NCBI RefSeq assembly: GCF_028553785.1
Contig: NZ_CP067136.1
Span: 3,557,101 to 3,621,100, forward strand
Reading direction: 5' to 3'
Length of the DNA stretch: 64,000 nt
Origin: Paracoccus fistulariae
GTDB taxonomy: Bacteria; Pseudomonadota; Alphaproteobacteria; Rhodobacterales; Rhodobacteraceae
The first letter of the stretch is position 1. Each line of letters begins with the position of its first letter. The notes beneath the pieces were generated by a model, which saw only the letters and a list, made by a program, of their open reading frames with translations, was not told the DNA's origin and searched no databases. The translations under genes and the position numbers were made by a program. Below are positions 34,129 to 42,932 of this stretch, piece after piece.

Positions 34129-35817
34129 ATGCGCCTGCGCCCCCGCCAGAAGACCTTCGTCGAGCGCAGCGTGGCTGCGCTCGCTTCCCGCGGCAACACG
34201 CTGGGCGTGGCGCCCACCGGTGCGGGCAAGACCATCATGCTCTCGGCGGTCACCGGCGAGATGATCGCAGACGGCGCGAAGGCCTGCGTGCTCGCCCATC
34301 GCGACGAGCTGACCGCGCAGAACCGCTCCAAGTTCCAGCGCGTGGTGCCGGGCGTCGCCACCTCGGTGATCGACGCCACGGAGAAGTCCTGGGGCGGCCA
34401 GGTCGCCTTCGCCATGGTGCCGACGCTGGCGCGCGCCTCGAACCTCGCCGACATGCCGCGTCTCGACCTGCTCGTCGTAGACGAGGCGCACCATGCCGTC
34501 GCCGACAGTTATCGCCGCATCATCAACCGGGTGCGCGAGGTCAATCCCGACGCCCGCATCTTCGGGGTCACGGCGACGCCGAACCGTGGCGACAAGAAGG
34601 GCCTGCGCGAGGTCTTCGACAACGTGGCCGACCAGGTGCGGCTGGGCGAGTTGATCGCCTCGGGCCACCTCGTCCCGCCGCGCACCTTCGTCATCGACGT
34701 GGGCGTGCAGGACGAGCTGCGTTCGGTCCGCAAGACCATGGCGGATTTCGACATGGCGGAGGTGGCGGGCATCATGGATCGCGCCCCCGTCACCGACGAG
34801 GTGATCCGCCACTGGAAGGAGAAGGCGGGCGACCGGCAGACCGTGGTGTTCTGCTCCACCGTCGCCCATGCCGAGCACGTCACCGACGCCTTCAGGGCGG
34901 CGGGCGTTTCCGCCGCGCTGATCCACGGGGATCTGGCGGCCGAGACCCGAAAGGCGATCCTCGCCGACTACGCGGCGGGCGACATCCGCGTCATCGTCAA
35001 CGTGGCGGTGCTGACGGAGGGCTGGGACCATCCGCCCACTTCCTGCGTCGTGCTGCTGCGCCCCAGCTCCTACAAGTCCACCATGATCCAGATGGTCGGG
35101 CGCGGCCTGCGCACCGTCGACCCCGAGGAACACCCCGGCATCGTCAAGACCGACTGCGTCGTGCTGGATTTCGGCACCTCAAGCCTGATCCACGGCACGC
35201 TGGAACAGGATGTCGATCTCGACGGCAAGACCGAAACCGGCGAGGCGCCGACCAAGACCTGTCCGGCCTGCGAGGCGGAAATCCCGCTGGCCGCCACCGA
35301 ATGCCCGCTCTGCGGCGAGGCTTTCCCGCGCGAGGATGAAGGCGCTGGTGAAGGTGGTGGCACCGCGCCGCTGTCGGGCTTCATGATGACGGAAATCGAC
35401 CTGCTGAAGCGGTCCAGCTTCGCGTGGGTCGACCTCTACGGCACGGACGACGCGCTGATGGCCACGGGCTTCGCGGCCTGGGGCGGCATCTTCTGGCTGG
35501 ACGGGGTCTGGTACGCCATCGGCGGCGCGAAGGGCGAACGCCCGCATCTGCTGGGCGTGGGCGAGCGCACCGTCTGCCTCGCGCAGGCTGACGACTGGCT
35601 GAACACGCACGAGACCGACGAGAGCGCCTTCAAGACCCGTTCCTGGCTCCGCCAGCCGCCGACCGAGAAGCAGCTCCAGTACCTGCCGCCCGAGTGCCGC
35701 CATGACTTCGGCCTGACGCGCTACCGCGCCTCCGCGCTGATGACCTTCGGCTTCAACAAGCGCGCCATCCGCCAGCTGATCGACACGGCGGCCTCTCCCG
35801 AACGGAGGGCTGCATGA
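34129..35817 (+). CDS. Phage DEAD/DEAH-box (superfamily 2) helicase
   Basis: 562 residues. Walker A APTGAGKT (~28-35), DEAH box VVDEAHHAV, motif III GVTATPNRGD, then C-terminal RecA domain with NVAVLTEGWDHP and QMVGRGLRT (motif VI). A Cys4 zinc ribbon (CPACEAEIPLAATECPLCG) precedes an ~150-residue C-terminal domain. Likely unwinds DNA in phage replication or recombination. Stop overlaps the next gene region. Confidence 0.88.
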   Translation: MRLRPRQKTFVERSVAALASRGNTLGVAPTGAGKTIMLSAVTGEMIADGAKACVLAHRDELTAQNRSKFQRVVPGVATSVIDATEKSWGGQVAFAMVPTLARASNLADMPRLDLLVVDEAHHAVADSYRRIINRVREVNPDARIFGVTATPNRGDKKGLREVFDNVADQVRLGELIASGHLVPPRTFVIDVGVQDELRSVRKTMADFDMAEVAGIMDRAPVTDEVIRHWKEKAGDRQTVVFCSTVAHAEHVTDAFRAAGVSAALIHGDLAAETRKAILADYAAGDIRVIVNVAVLTEGWDHPPTSCVVLLRPSSYKSTMIQMVGRGLRTVDPEEHPGIVKTDCVVLDFGTSSLIHGTLEQDVDLDGKTETGEAPTKTCPACEAEIPLAATECPLCGEAFPREDEGAGEGGGTAPLSGFMMTEIDLLKRSSFAWVDLYGTDDALMATGFAAWGGIFWLDGVWYAIGGAKGERPHLLGVGERTVCLAQADDWLNTHETDESAFKTRSWLRQPPTEKQLQYLPPECRHDFGLTRYRASALMTFGFNKRAIRQLIDTAASPERRAA

Positions 35818-35820
35818 CCC

Positions 35821-36231
35821 ATGCCCACATCCACCCCCATCACCGCCGAGGACCGACGGCCGCTCTGGCATCCGCGTGGAACGCTCTGTGCTGTCTGCCG
35901 GCAACCCACCCGTGGTTTTGGCTGGTTCGATCCGCACCGGTCGAAGCGGCCCCGGCCCTCGGTCTGGTTCTGCTCAATGCCCTGCCAGTCCTTCTGGACG
36001 CGCTTGGCGCGGGAGCGTTTCGCCATGGTTGACCTGACCGAGGAGGAGCGCGCCGCGATCACCGCCACCATGAAGCGCGTCGCCCTGCTGATGGACGAGA
36101 TCGGCTGGGCCACCCCGCTCGCCGATCTGACCGAGCCGCAGGTGCGCGCGCTGATCGAGGAAGCCGTCGAGGGCTTCCGCGAGGCCATGTCCGACATCGC
36201 CCGGGCGCAGACGCCGGAGGTGCCGTTTTGA
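35821..36231 (+). CDS. DUF6511-like small phage protein
   Basis: 136 residues. N-terminal zinc-binding-like part (CAVCRQPTRGFGWFD...WFCSMPCQ; two Cys pairs) and a helical C-terminus (LTEEERAAITATMKRVALLMDEIGWATPL). Chosen over an overlapping frame (35814-36032) because of the Cys pattern and its ATGA link to the next gene. Role unknown. Confidence 0.7.
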   Translation: MPTSTPITAEDRRPLWHPRGTLCAVCRQPTRGFGWFDPHRSKRPRPSVWFCSMPCQSFWTRLARERFAMVDLTEEERAAITATMKRVALLMDEIGWATPLADLTEPQVRALIEEAVEGFREAMSDIARAQTPEVPF

Positions 36232-36629
36232 CCAAGCTCTGCACGAAATGCGGCGTCGAGAAGGACGTCTGCGAGTTCGGACGCCGCCGGCTCAGTCCCG
36301 ATGGTCGGCAGACCTGGTGCCGCGACTGCCGCCGGGAATACCAGCGCGCCTACGCGCAGAAATTCAGGAACCCCGAGAAGCATCGGGAGGCGCAGCGTCG
36401 CTATCGCCTGCGCCACGCCGAGAAATATCGGGCCCACAGCATCGTCCGGCATGCCGTCAAGGCTTGTCGGATCGTCGTGCCGGTCTGGTGTCAGCGATGT
36501 GGCTGCGTGACCGACCTCGAAGCGCATCACCACGACTATGACGCGCCGCTCTCGGTCGAATGGCTCTGCTCGACCTGCCACGGGCTCGCCCACCGCAGCT
36601 ACGAGGGAGGCCAGCATGCTGGACTATAA
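36228..36629 (+). CDS. Phage HNH-like zinc protein
   Basis: 133 residues. Starts KLCTKCGVEKDVCEFGRR...WCRDCRREYQ, a double CxxC zinc region, and ends with WCQRCGCVTDLEAHHHDYDAPLSVEWLCSTCHGLAH, an HNH/recombination-endonuclease-like Cys-His pattern. Such small HNH proteins cut DNA in phage replication or packaging. Overlaps neighbours by a few bases on both sides. Confidence 0.75.
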   Translation: MTKLCTKCGVEKDVCEFGRRRLSPDGRQTWCRDCRREYQRAYAQKFRNPEKHREAQRRYRLRHAEKYRAHSIVRHAVKACRIVVPVWCQRCGCVTDLEAHHHDYDAPLSVEWLCSTCHGLAHRSYEGGQHAGL

Positions 36630-37383
36630 CCGCCGCCCCAGCTTTGCCGACAAGGTCAACGCCGCCGTCGATCGGGCGCTCACGGCCGATCAGGCGACGC
36701 GGCCGCCCCGCGACTATCTCGGCGGCTCGCGCCTCGGCCATGCCTGCGAGCGCGCCCTTCAGTTCGAGTTCACGGCGACGCCGAAGGACGAGGGCCAAGA
36801 CTTCAGCGGCCAATCGCTGCGCATCTTCGCCATCGGCCATGCGCTCGAGGATCTGGCCGTCGCCTGGCTGCGCGGCGCGGGCTTCGACCTCTACACCCGG
36901 AAAGGCAACCGGCCCGATGGCGGCCAGTTCGGTTTCTCGGTCGCTGGCGGGCGCATCCGCGGTCATGTCGACGGCATCATTGCCGCCGGGCCCGAGGGCT
37001 TCGGTCTGGCCGTTCCCGCACTCTGGGAATGCAAGACGATGAACGCGAAGAACTGGCGCGCCTGCGTCAAGGACGGCGTGACGAAATCCAAGCCGGTCTA
37101 CGCCGCCCAGATCGCGCTCTACCAAGCCTACATGGAAGGGACGGTCCCCGGCATCTCGGCCGCGCCCGCGCTCTTCACCGCGATCAACAAGGACACCGCC
37201 GAGCTTCATCATGAGCTGGTGCCTTTCGACGCCGATCTCGCGCAGCGCATGTCGGACCGCGGGGTGCGGATCCTTCAGGCGACCGATGCGGGCGAGCTTC
37301 TGCCGCGCGTCGCCACCACGCCCGACTTCTTCGAATGCCGCTTCTGCCCCTGGTCCGAGCGCTGCTGGGGGCTTCCCGCATGA
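36616..37383 (+). CDS. PD-(D/E)XK (Cas4/RecB-like) nuclease
   Basis: 255 residues from ATG 36616 (GGGAGG upstream). GSRLGHACERALQFEF carries the first Cys of an iron-sulfur-type cluster, GGRIRGHVDGIIAAG and LWECKTMNAKNW the D...ExK nuclease core, QIALYQAYMEG motif IV, and a final FFECRFCPWSERCW Cys triad completing a Cas4-like cluster. Probably a 5'-3' exonuclease for phage recombination or replication. Confidence 0.82.
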   Translation: MLDYNRRPSFADKVNAAVDRALTADQATRPPRDYLGGSRLGHACERALQFEFTATPKDEGQDFSGQSLRIFAIGHALEDLAVAWLRGAGFDLYTRKGNRPDGGQFGFSVAGGRIRGHVDGIIAAGPEGFGLAVPALWECKTMNAKNWRACVKDGVTKSKPVYAAQIALYQAYMEGTVPGISAAPALFTAINKDTAELHHELVPFDADLAQRMSDRGVRILQATDAGELLPRVATTPDFFECRFCPWSERCWGLPA

Positions 37384-39701
37384 GCGACGACGGCATCCTG
37401 CACTTCAACCCGTGGATGGACTTCAACGACGGGCCACCGTCCGAGAACCCGTTCGGCTGCGACCCTGATCCCGAGCAGATCGCCGTGTTCCTCGACACCG
37501 TGTTCAGCTGGTGCGAGGGGCTGATCCCGCTACGCGGCTTCGTCGACAAGGGTCAGGGCCGGGACGGCAAGCCGCACAACATCTGGATCCCGGCCGACGA
37601 CACTGCGCCCGAGAAACTCACAACCTTCGCCGGATGGGCGAACCGCGAAGGTGCCGCCGTCTATGTCATTCCCGGCACGGTCGAGGAACAGGGCCAGGCC
37701 CGCGCCGCCGATGTGCTGCAGATGCAGGCCATCGTCGTCGATCTGGACGCGGGTGACATCCCGGCCAAGCTGGACCATGTCACCCGCCACCTCGGAACGC
37801 CGACGCTGATCATCGAAAGCGGCGGGCGCACGCCCGAGGGTGCCGCGAAGCTCCATGTCTGGTGGAAACTGACCGAACCCGCCGAGGGCGAGGATCTGGC
37901 CACCCTCTGCCGCCTGCGCGGCGAGATCGCCGTGAAGGTCGGCGGCGACACGCATTTCCGCTCGGCGCACCAGCCGATCCGGGTGCCCGGCACGGTCTAT
38001 CACAAGCATGGCCATCAACGCCTCGTGCAGATCCGCGAACATCGCGACGTCGAGGTGGATCTTGCGGATTTCGCCGAAAAGGTCGGCGAGATGCCGCCGC
38101 TGCCCGGTGTGGGCTTTGCCAGCGACGTTGCCGCGCCGACCGCGAAGCCCGGCATCGACGCCGTGCTCACCACGCCGGTGCGCGAAGGCGCGGTGGACGA
38201 CTGGTCCCGCTTCCAGGGGGCAAGCGCCGCCATCGGCCATTACGTACGCCTGGTGCACGAGGGCCGCCTCGACCCCTTCGCGGGCTGGGAGGCGATCTGC
38301 GGCTACAACGCCGCCATGTTGCGACCGTCCTGGCCGCTCGATCGGCTGATGGCCGAGTCCGAACGGCTCTGGGCGTTGCATGTGAAGCGCAACGGTCCGC
38401 CGCTCCTGCGCGCGGCCCACGCCGGTGCCCCGGCCAGCCCGCTGCCGACATTCAGCCTCGGCGCGCTGCTCGACGACACGAGCCCGATGCCCGAGGACAT
38501 CATCGGTCCGCGCGTGCTGACGCCGGGCGGTCTCCTGGTGCTGGGGGGCGCGCCCAAGGTCGGCAAGAGTGACTTCCTGATCTCCTGGCTCGTGCACATG
38601 GCGGCGGGCGTGCCGTTCCTCGGCTTCACGCCGCCCCGGCCGCTGCGCGTGTTCTACCTGCAGGCCGAGATCCAGTATCACTACCTGCGCGAGCGCATGC
38701 AGCAGATCGCTCTGGCCGCCGCCGTGATCGCCGCCGCGCGCGACACCTTCATCGCCACGCCCAAGCTGAAGCTGCTGCTCGACGCGGAGGGCGTCGCCCG
38801 CGTGGCCGAGGCGATGCGGGCCGCATTCGCCGACGCGCCGCCCGACATCATCGTCATCGACCCGATCCGCAATCTCTTCGACGGCGGACCTGAGGGGGGC
38901 GGCGAGAACGACAACACCGCCATGATGTTCTTCCTGAAGGACCGCGTGGAGCTCCTGCGCGAGGCGGTCAATCCGGATGCGGGCGTCATCCTCGCTCACC
39001 ACACCCGCAAGGCCAGCAAGCACCAGGTCAAGGACGATCCCTTCCTCGCGCTCTCCGGCGCCAGCGCGCTGCGCGGCTTCTACACCTCAGGTCTGCTCAT
39101 GCACCGACCAGACGAGGATAGCACCGTCCGCAGGCTGGAGATCGAGCTTCGGAACGGCCCTGCGCTGCCGGGCAAGCTCATCGACAAGGTGAAGGGCGAG
39201 TGGGTCGAGCTGAATCCGATGAACGAGCGCCTGGTGCGCAAGGAGGTCGGCGCCAAACTCGATGCCGAACGGCTGCGCAAGCACGATGTCATCCTCGGCA
39301 TGTTGCTGGATGAGGCGGCGAGCGAGCGCCTCTACACCGCGATGCAGTTCGCCGAGACCTTCGAGAACCGGGGAGGTCTGGGCAGCAAGCACACGATCCG
39401 CGAGCGCCTCAGCGTGCTGGCGACCAAGGGCTTCGTGAAGTTCCTGCGCGACGCCTCGGGGTTCGGCTTCCCCGTCACCCGGTCGCGGTTCGGCTATCTC
39501 TGCGTCGAGGGCATGCAGTTCGGCGCGCCCGTCGAGCATGTCGATCCGGACACCGGCGAGGTCGCCACAACCGCCCGTCCGGTCCTGCCCAGCCACTTCA
39601 AATGCCCCCAGTCCGGACTCTGCCTGCAGGTCGAAAACCCCGCCGTCTGGGTCTACCCGGAGGGGCTCGAGGACGACCTAACTCATATGAGTGAGGCCTG
39701 A
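37380..39701 (+). CDS. Primase/AAA-type replicative ATPase (RepA-like)
   Basis: 773 residues from the ATG overlapping the nuclease stop (ATGA). N-terminal primase-like domain with LIIESGGRTPEGAAKLHVWW and a QPIRVPG loop; the central RecA-like ATPase has Walker A GGAPKVGKSD and Walker B IIVIDPIRN with HHTRKASKH sensor; a helical C-terminus (TIRERLSVLATKGF winged helix) closes. Likely the phage replication initiator/helicase. The palindrome cluster just downstream may be its origin. Confidence 0.8.
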   Translation: MSDDGILHFNPWMDFNDGPPSENPFGCDPDPEQIAVFLDTVFSWCEGLIPLRGFVDKGQGRDGKPHNIWIPADDTAPEKLTTFAGWANREGAAVYVIPGTVEEQGQARAADVLQMQAIVVDLDAGDIPAKLDHVTRHLGTPTLIIESGGRTPEGAAKLHVWWKLTEPAEGEDLATLCRLRGEIAVKVGGDTHFRSAHQPIRVPGTVYHKHGHQRLVQIREHRDVEVDLADFAEKVGEMPPLPGVGFASDVAAPTAKPGIDAVLTTPVREGAVDDWSRFQGASAAIGHYVRLVHEGRLDPFAGWEAICGYNAAMLRPSWPLDRLMAESERLWALHVKRNGPPLLRAAHAGAPASPLPTFSLGALLDDTSPMPEDIIGPRVLTPGGLLVLGGAPKVGKSDFLISWLVHMAAGVPFLGFTPPRPLRVFYLQAEIQYHYLRERMQQIALAAAVIAAARDTFIATPKLKLLLDAEGVARVAEAMRAAFADAPPDIIVIDPIRNLFDGGPEGGGENDNTAMMFFLKDRVELLREAVNPDAGVILAHHTRKASKHQVKDDPFLALSGASALRGFYTSGLLMHRPDEDSTVRRLEIELRNGPALPGKLIDKVKGEWVELNPMNERLVRKEVGAKLDAERLRKHDVILGMLLDEAASERLYTAMQFAETFENRGGLGSKHTIRERLSVLATKGFVKFLRDASGFGFPVTRSRFGYLCVEGMQFGAPVEHVDPDTGEVATTARPVLPSHFKCPQSGLCLQVENPAVWVYPEGLEDDLTHMSEA

Positions 39702-39912
39702 CTCATATGACAGCGCCAACTGTGCACTCAACGAAATCAACGGGTTACGGGCAAATAAGAGTTAGGTCCCTAACTCATGCCCGAAGACTTCATGAAGTCT
39801 TATTCCGCAATGATTCCAGCCACTTGAACGCCCCGGAACAGTTAGGTGTCAAACCCCCATACTACGTATGGGAGGGCCACCCCACAGGGTTGGCCACTCC
39901 TCCCATACGTCC
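39676..39912. repeat. Palindrome cluster, candidate phage replication origin
   Basis: Several symmetric sequences in under 250 bases: ACTCATATGAGT (39681-39692) and GACTCATATGAC (39700-39711), GAGTTAGG-TC-CCTAACTC (39759-39776), AAGACTTCATGAAGTCTT (39784-39801, perfect 18-mer), and ACGTATGGGAGG...CCTCCCATACGT (39864-39910, 12-base arms). CCTAACTC/GTTAGG also recurs near 39677 and 39841. The region is A/T-richer than its surroundings and follows the primase gene. No T-run fits a terminator. Confidence 0.6.
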
Positions 39913-40041
39913 GGGTCAGCCGCGCGCGCCGCCGTGACGCTCCCTTGTGCTCTCCGATCCGACGACGGCGGGCCCGTACCGCCAAGCACCAGACCGCCGT
40001 CGTCTTCCACCACCACAGGCCACCGGCAAAGGAGACCCATC
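39702..40041. other. Non-coding interval between primase and RuvC-like gene
   Basis: 340 bases without a supported gene, holding most of the palindrome cluster described separately and, near the end, the AAAGGAGA ribosome site for the next gene. Open frames through it change composition at the inverted repeats and were not accepted as genes. Confidence 0.6.
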
Positions 40042-40581
40042 ATGGCTCAGCCGACTCTGATCCCGAATTGCGACGGCGCAAGGTTTGAATCGCTGCCGCT
40101 CGACACCTCCCGCAACCGCTGCATCCTCGCCCTCGACCTCGGCACCACGACTGGCTGGGCGATCCGCGGCCATGACGGTCTGATCACCAGCGGCACCGTC
40201 TCGCTCCGCCCCGGCCGCTTCGATGGCGGCGGCATGCGCTACCTGCGCTTCACCAACTGGCTGACCGAGATCGACCGGCTGTCCGGTCCTGTCGCCGCCA
40301 TCTGGTTCGAGGAAGTCCGCCGCCACGCGGGCACCGACGCGAGCCATATCTACGGCGGGCTTATGGCCACGCGGACCGCATGGGCGGAACTTCGCGGCGT
40401 GCCGTACGAGGGCGTGCCGGTCGGCACGATCAAGCGCCACGCCTCGGGCAAGGGCAACGCCGACAAGGCCACCATGGTCGCCGCCGTCCGCGCCCGCGGC
40501 TTCAGCCCGGCCGACGACAACGAGGCCGACGCCATCGCCATCCTGCTCTGGGCGATCGAGACGAAAGGGGGTGTCGCATGA
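40042..40581 (+). CDS. RuvC-like Holliday junction resolvase
   Basis: 179 residues from ATG 40042. CILALDLGTTTGWAI is the RNase-H-fold first strand with catalytic Asp, IWFEEVRRHAG the Glu motif, and DNEADAIAILLWAIE the C-terminal Asp pair of RuvC-like enzymes. Likely resolves branched DNA before packaging. Stop overlaps the next start. Confidence 0.82.
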   Translation: MAQPTLIPNCDGARFESLPLDTSRNRCILALDLGTTTGWAIRGHDGLITSGTVSLRPGRFDGGGMRYLRFTNWLTEIDRLSGPVAAIWFEEVRRHAGTDASHIYGGLMATRTAWAELRGVPYEGVPVGTIKRHASGKGNADKATMVAAVRARGFSPADDNEADAIAILLWAIETKGGVA

Positions 40582-40778
40582 GGTGGCACCCCCATGGCTA
40601 CGGCGGTCGGCGCCGGGATCCCGAACAGGTCAAGCGCGAGGGCTGGCAGGAACAGGGCGTCCTCGCGGTCTCCGCTGATGACGACCGCCTCACCTGGCCC
40701 GAGCGTGAACTGGTCCGCCAGCTGGGCGAGAAGCTCTACGGCCCGCGCCCTTCCGACAGGGAGGCGCGGCATGGCTGA
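40578..40778 (+). CDS. Small phage protein, unknown
   Basis: 66 residues, ATGA-coupled to the resolvase gene. MRWHPHGYGGRRRDPEQVKREGWQEQGVLAVSADDDRLTWPERELVRQLGEKLYG: basic N-terminus, helical C-terminus, no known domain. The coupling on both sides supports it as a real gene. Confidence 0.6.
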   Translation: MRWHPHGYGGRRRDPEQVKREGWQEQGVLAVSADDDRLTWPERELVRQLGEKLYGPRPSDREARHG

Positions 40779-41151
40779 TCGCGAATGGACCGCCGACTGC
40801 GTCGCCGATCATTTCGAGGAGGCATTCCGCACCCTGCGCAAGCTGCCGCCGGTGAAGGCACAGGGCTACTTCAACACCTGGCCCGACATCGTGCGGACCA
40901 GCCGCGAGATCGCCGCGATGGAGCCGCAGCCGATGCGGGTCTGGCCCTCTGCCGCCGCGATCACCCGGCTTGAGCAGACCTTCGACTGGGTGCTCTGGAT
41001 CGAGGAGGCGGAGCGCAAGCTGGTCTGGTCGCGTGCGGCCCGGGTGCCGTGGAAGCAGATCAGCGGCGAGCTGGGGTGCGACCGCACGACCGCCTGGCGG
41101 CGCTGGCAACTGGCGCTGACCAAGATCGCCGCGCGGCTGAATGCACAGTGA
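40771..41151 (+). CDS. DUF6362-like phage protein with HTH
   Basis: 126 residues. RTLRKLPPVKAQGYFNTWPDIVRTSREI and a C-terminal helix-turn-helix-like KQISGELGCDRTTAWRRWQLALTKIA, which resembles a sigma-70 region 4 or terminase-small DNA-binding helix. A DNA-binding regulator of late genes is possible; no evidence beyond the fold. Last gene of the replication block. Confidence 0.7.
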   Translation: MADREWTADCVADHFEEAFRTLRKLPPVKAQGYFNTWPDIVRTSREIAAMEPQPMRVWPSAAAITRLEQTFDWVLWIEEAERKLVWSRAARVPWKQISGELGCDRTTAWRRWQLALTKIAARLNAQ

Positions 41152-41158
41152 CTCCAAT

Positions 41159-41170
41159 GTGTTGCAACAC
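41159..41170. promoter_or_regulatory. Palindromic operator candidate
   Basis: GTGTTGCAACAC, a perfect 12-base palindrome eight bases after the stop of the HTH gene and upstream of the methylase block. The dyad suits a dimeric repressor; the regulator is unknown. Confidence 0.4.
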
Positions 41171-41219
41171 TTTTTCCTTCGACATCTGCAACATGATCGT
41201 GCTATTCCGAAGGCAAGAT

Positions 41220-41253
41220 GGGGAGAGTGCGCTGGAAGCTCGCTCTCCCTTTT
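41220..41253 (+). terminator. Rho-independent terminator (possible attenuator)
   Basis: GGGAGAG, then a partly paired TGCGC/GCTCG inner stem around TGGAA, then CTCTCCC and TTTT. A strong stem with T-run, 70 bases after the HTH gene, dividing the replication block from methylase and structural genes. Confidence 0.82.
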
Positions 41254-41566
41254 GCGTTGACGGGGGCCTTCTGGACCCCGGTATCCAGCGAGGGTCCGGC
41301 CGGGGTCCAGCCCACGGCAGTTTCTGGTTCCTTCCTGGCGACATTTGTATGCTGGCGGGCGAAGCGCGGAACATCGCCAGCGACAGGGCCGGATTTTTGG
41401 GAAGCCACCCGGAAGCCGGAGCCACGCGCGCCCCGCGCAAACACCAATGAACGCTGGCCTTCCGACCGGACACCGCTGGTGGCCGCTGGACCCCGTGTGG
41501 AGTCCGGCCCGGCATCCGGAGTCCGGAAGCCACCGGCATCCACCCGACCGAGGAACCGTGCCCATC

Positions 41567-42931
41567 ATGACGTTGAGCTTCGCCCCGGACGCGATCGAGA
41601 CGTGGCCGCTGTCGCGCCTCCAGCCCTACGCGAAGAACGCGAAGGCGCATGGCGCGGATCAGGTCGCGAAGATCGCCGCCAGCATGGCCGAGTTCGGCTG
41701 GACCGTGCCCTGCCTCGTCGGCGAGGACGGCGAACTGATAGCAGGCCACGGGCGCGTGCTGGCCGCGACGCAGCTCGGGCTGACCGAGGCGCCGGTGATC
41801 GTGCTCGGGCACCTGACCGAAGCGCAGCGCCGGGCGTACCGGATTGCGGACAACAAGCTGACGGAACTCGGCACCTGGGACGAGGCGCTGCTGTCGGCGG
41901 AACTGAACGACCTGCTGGCCGAAGACTTCGACCTGTCGCTGGTCGGGTTTTCCGATGGCGAACTCGACAAGCTGCTGGCCTTCGATCTCGACGGTGGCGG
42001 CGAGGAAGAGGGCGCCGGGGGCTCCGTGCCGCCGGTGACCATCCCCGAACCCCCACGCAATCCGGCGTCGCGGACGGGCGATCTCTGGATCCTCGGCGAT
42101 CACCGGCTGCTCTGCGGCGACAGCACCAGCGCGGCCGATGTGCGCCGCCTGATGAACGGTGAGCGCGCGATCCTTTTCGCGACCGATCCACCGTATCTCG
42201 TCGACTACGACGGCTCGAACCATCCGACCCGCAACAAGGACTGGTCGGCGTCCTACGGCACGACTTGGGACGACAGTTCGCAGGGCGCGGAACTCTATGA
42301 CGGGTTCATCGCTGCAGCCGTGGCGGAAGCCATCGCCGAGGATGCTGCCTGGTACTGCTGGCACGCCTCGCGCCGCCAGGCGATGCTGGAAGCCTGCTGG
42401 GAGAAGGCAGGCGCCTTTGTGCATCAGCAAATCATCTGGGTGAAAGACCGGGGCGTCCTGACCCGGTCGCATTACCTCTGGAAGCACGAGCCCTGTTTCA
42501 TGGGCTGGCGTCGCCCGAACCGCCCGCCGAAGGTGGCCGAGGAAACGCTGCCATCGACATGGGCGCTTCCCAGCTTCGCCAAGGATGACCGGCCTGACCA
42601 TCCGACGCCGAAGCCGCTCGACGCCTTCGGGATCCCGATGCGCCAGCATGTGGCGCGGGGCGGCCTCTGCTATGAGCCGTTCTCCGGCTCCGGGTCGCAG
42701 ATCATGGCGGGCGAGGCCAATGGCCGCCGCGTCTTCGCAATGGAGATCAGCGCGGCGTATGTCGATGTCGCCGTGGAGCGTTGGCAGGCCGAAACCGACA
42801 AGGACGCGATCCTCGACGGCGACGGCCGGACCTTCGCGCAGGTGAAGGCGGAGCGGCTGGGCGACGTCACCGATACGCCGGACACGGACGCCGAACCCGA
42901 ACCCGCGCGAAAGCGCCAGACCGCCGCGTGA
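41567..42931 (+). CDS. ParB-domain DNA (adenine/cytosine-N4) methyltransferase
   Basis: 454 residues from ATG 41567; the frame is open upstream but without homology. An N-terminal ParB/sulfiredoxin-like domain (AKNAKAHGADQVAKIAASMAEFGWTVPCLVGEDGELIAGHGR) is followed by a methylase with DPPY (FATDPPYLVDYDG, catalytic motif IV) and, late, YEPFSGSGSQIMAG (motif I, SAM binding). The order puts it in the beta class of amino-methyltransferases, common in phages for protecting their DNA. Specificity not predictable. Confidence 0.88.
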   Translation: MTLSFAPDAIETWPLSRLQPYAKNAKAHGADQVAKIAASMAEFGWTVPCLVGEDGELIAGHGRVLAATQLGLTEAPVIVLGHLTEAQRRAYRIADNKLTELGTWDEALLSAELNDLLAEDFDLSLVGFSDGELDKLLAFDLDGGGEEEGAGGSVPPVTIPEPPRNPASRTGDLWILGDHRLLCGDSTSAADVRRLMNGERAILFATDPPYLVDYDGSNHPTRNKDWSASYGTTWDDSSQGAELYDGFIAAAVAEAIAEDAAWYCWHASRRQAMLEACWEKAGAFVHQQIIWVKDRGVLTRSHYLWKHEPCFMGWRRPNRPPKVAEETLPSTWALPSFAKDDRPDHPTPKPLDAFGIPMRQHVARGGLCYEPFSGSGSQIMAGEANGRRVFAMEISAAYVDVAVERWQAETDKDAILDGDGRTFAQVKAERLGDVTDTPDTDAEPEPARKRQTAA

Positions 42932-42932
42932 C

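Larger units (their letters stand above)
41152..41566. other. Control region ahead of the methylase genes
   Basis: 415 bases with no supported gene. It holds a perfect palindrome GTGTTGCAACAC (41159-41170), a second TGCAACA at about 41188, a terminator at 41220-41253, and downstream GC-rich repeats of GGACCCCG/CGGGGTCC and GGAGTCCGG. Promoter followed closely by terminator could be an attenuated late-gene control point. Confidence 0.45.

Noticed and set aside
34083..35339. Alternative frame over the helicase gene
   Set aside because: Arg/Gly/His-rich, no motifs; helicase frame has all SF2 motifs.
35814..36032. Short hydrophobic frame overlapping the DUF6511-like gene
   Set aside because: The competing frame has paired Cys motifs and couples to the next gene; the hydrophobic run is a by-product.
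37530..39023. 497-codon frame opposite the primase gene
   Set aside because: Antisense shadow; the sense strand has Walker A/B motifs and proper coupling to neighbours.
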